Shown piece by piece: positions 63,174-64,000 of a stretch of DNA of 64,000 bases (positions within the stretch are counted from its first letter, which is position 1; every line of letters starts with the position of its first letter). The DNA is from Latrodectus hesperus (taxonomy: Eukaryota > Arthropoda > Arachnida > Araneae > Theridiidae): NCBI GenBank assembly GCA_037975125.1, contig CM075853.1:36344113-36408112 (forward strand), in the 5' to 3' direction. The translations under genes and the position numbers were made by a program. The notes under the pieces are model-generated. The model saw only the letters and a program-made list of their open reading frames with translations, did not search any database and was not told the DNA's origin.

Positions 63174-64000
63174 GTCCGTCCAAATATGCTAATATATGTT
63201 TTGTAAATTATCGAATTGCACTAATGGATTCATAAATTATGTCCAAAAAGCGTAAGTGAATCATCACTCTCCAAACAGAAAGGAAAAAAACATGAACGGA
63301 AGAAAACAGAAGTACACTAAGCCACATCTTTCTCAGGGTGCATGTTCACCTGTAATCTCGAAACCAAAGTCTCACATCGTCATCTGAAGAGGCATTTATG
63401 TGTTTATTGTTTTGGTGTGAGGAAGGGAAAGAAAACCGTCTTCCCTTTTTTATCTCTCATTTCCTGTTAAACAATGGAGGCTGCAGATCGCAGTTTTTTT
63501 AGATTTTTAAGCACAAAAGGCTTCTTTCAGACGCAAAGTTCCAAAATAAGCATCGCACGAAGCGTTCACTGTGTTTGCATTCTTCACTTTCATGAGTATT
63601 TTCTTTTACGAAATCTTAGAGTGGTATTATCACAATGGGATAGGATTTCATCGATTTTTTGTTCTGATCACATTTCGGCGTACTACGGTTACAGAACATC
63701 CGGTTCCCGAGCCCGCTTCTCCTAATATTTGCTGAACAGAATTTTTAAAGATTTAGAAATATCCGTTCTGTATGTAAAGTTCTTTTATCCTAGTTCCTCA
63801 AGTGGTCATCACCTTTCTCTAACATATTTTTCTAGCCGAAATAGTCGGTTGTTAAAAAAAATGCTTGGAATTGAACTATTTTGCTTTAAGATAATTTAAA
63901 TTATCTTGTTTAATAATTACTATTATTAGGAGAATACTGTGAATGAATTCTCGTAATAATTAATCGATGTAATTTATTAAATTGCAGTTTGAAGTTATGT
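63174..64000. other. Gene-free stretch with a GC-richer island
   Basis: About 63260-63720 is GC-richer and complex. An 83-residue ORF (63474-63725) lies in it and shows no domain. It could be an exon or a regulatory element; the rest is AT-rich. Confidence 0.35.

Overview
The window is strongly AT-rich, non-coding-dominated animal DNA. No intact host gene could be recognised. The repeats point to an arthropod, most likely a spider: the LINE C-termini end in the pattern F/V-M-D-L-V-stop followed by a (CAA)n tail, and they lie among tRNA-derived SINEs and a BEL/Pao LTR element. The organism call is inference from repeat style, not from a marker gene. The layout (long AT-rich stretches, repeat insertions, and isolated GC-richer islands without ORFs) suits an intergenic region or a very large intron.

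Layout. 1-16 kb: AT-rich background with a tRNA-SINE at 1.9 kb (family A), a second SINE type at 6.6 kb (family B), and GC-richer islands near 7.3-7.8 and 11.0-11.4 kb. 15.94-18.60 kb: a BEL/Pao retrotransposon on the minus strand, bounded by a 5-bp target duplication. It keeps one full 266-bp LTR and a decayed RNase H-integrase-DUF5641 pol, but its 5' LTR is cut to about 45 bp and fused straight to pol. 18.86-20.6 kb: another tRNA-SINE and a LINE 3' end. 20.9-21.7 kb: an ORF-less GC island with AP-1/CRE-like sites. 26.4-27.5 kb: a cluster of a SINE (family C), an RTE-like LINE 3' end with a (TA)n tail, and a family A SINE with a perfect 15-bp duplication. 28-43 kb: mostly AT-rich DNA with a perfect 31-bp foldback, decayed protein-like stretches and a pogo-like DNA-transposon remnant. 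43-52 kb: several LINE 3' ends, a candidate exon at 43.7 kb, a mariner relic and a GC island with NRF-1-like and E-box sites at 48.8 kb. 53.87-54.63 kb: a 300-bp (TA)150 tract attached to a second, inverted RTE-like LINE end. 56.6 kb: a 206-bp hAT-type MITE with an 8-bp duplication. 57.5 and 63.0 kb: two more family B SINEs with clear duplications. 62.2 kb: another long (TA)n tract.

How the parts relate. Family B SINEs share the 3' motif GGCTGTTGTGCT with the RTE-like LINE ends. Family A SINEs share a (CAA)n tail with the other LINE clade. This suggests two SINE/LINE pairs in which the SINE borrows the LINE's machinery. The two RTE-like ends both run through the same 3' sequence into (TA)n, so at least some of the huge TA microsatellites look seeded by retrotransposition. 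Separately, the window holds a series of near-perfect short-loop foldbacks (6.4, 10.7, 20.5, 22.1, 22.4, 28.4 and 61.4 kb) that no ordinary feature explains. No CRISPR, operon, rRNA or intact tRNA is present, and no convincing new multi-gene system was found.
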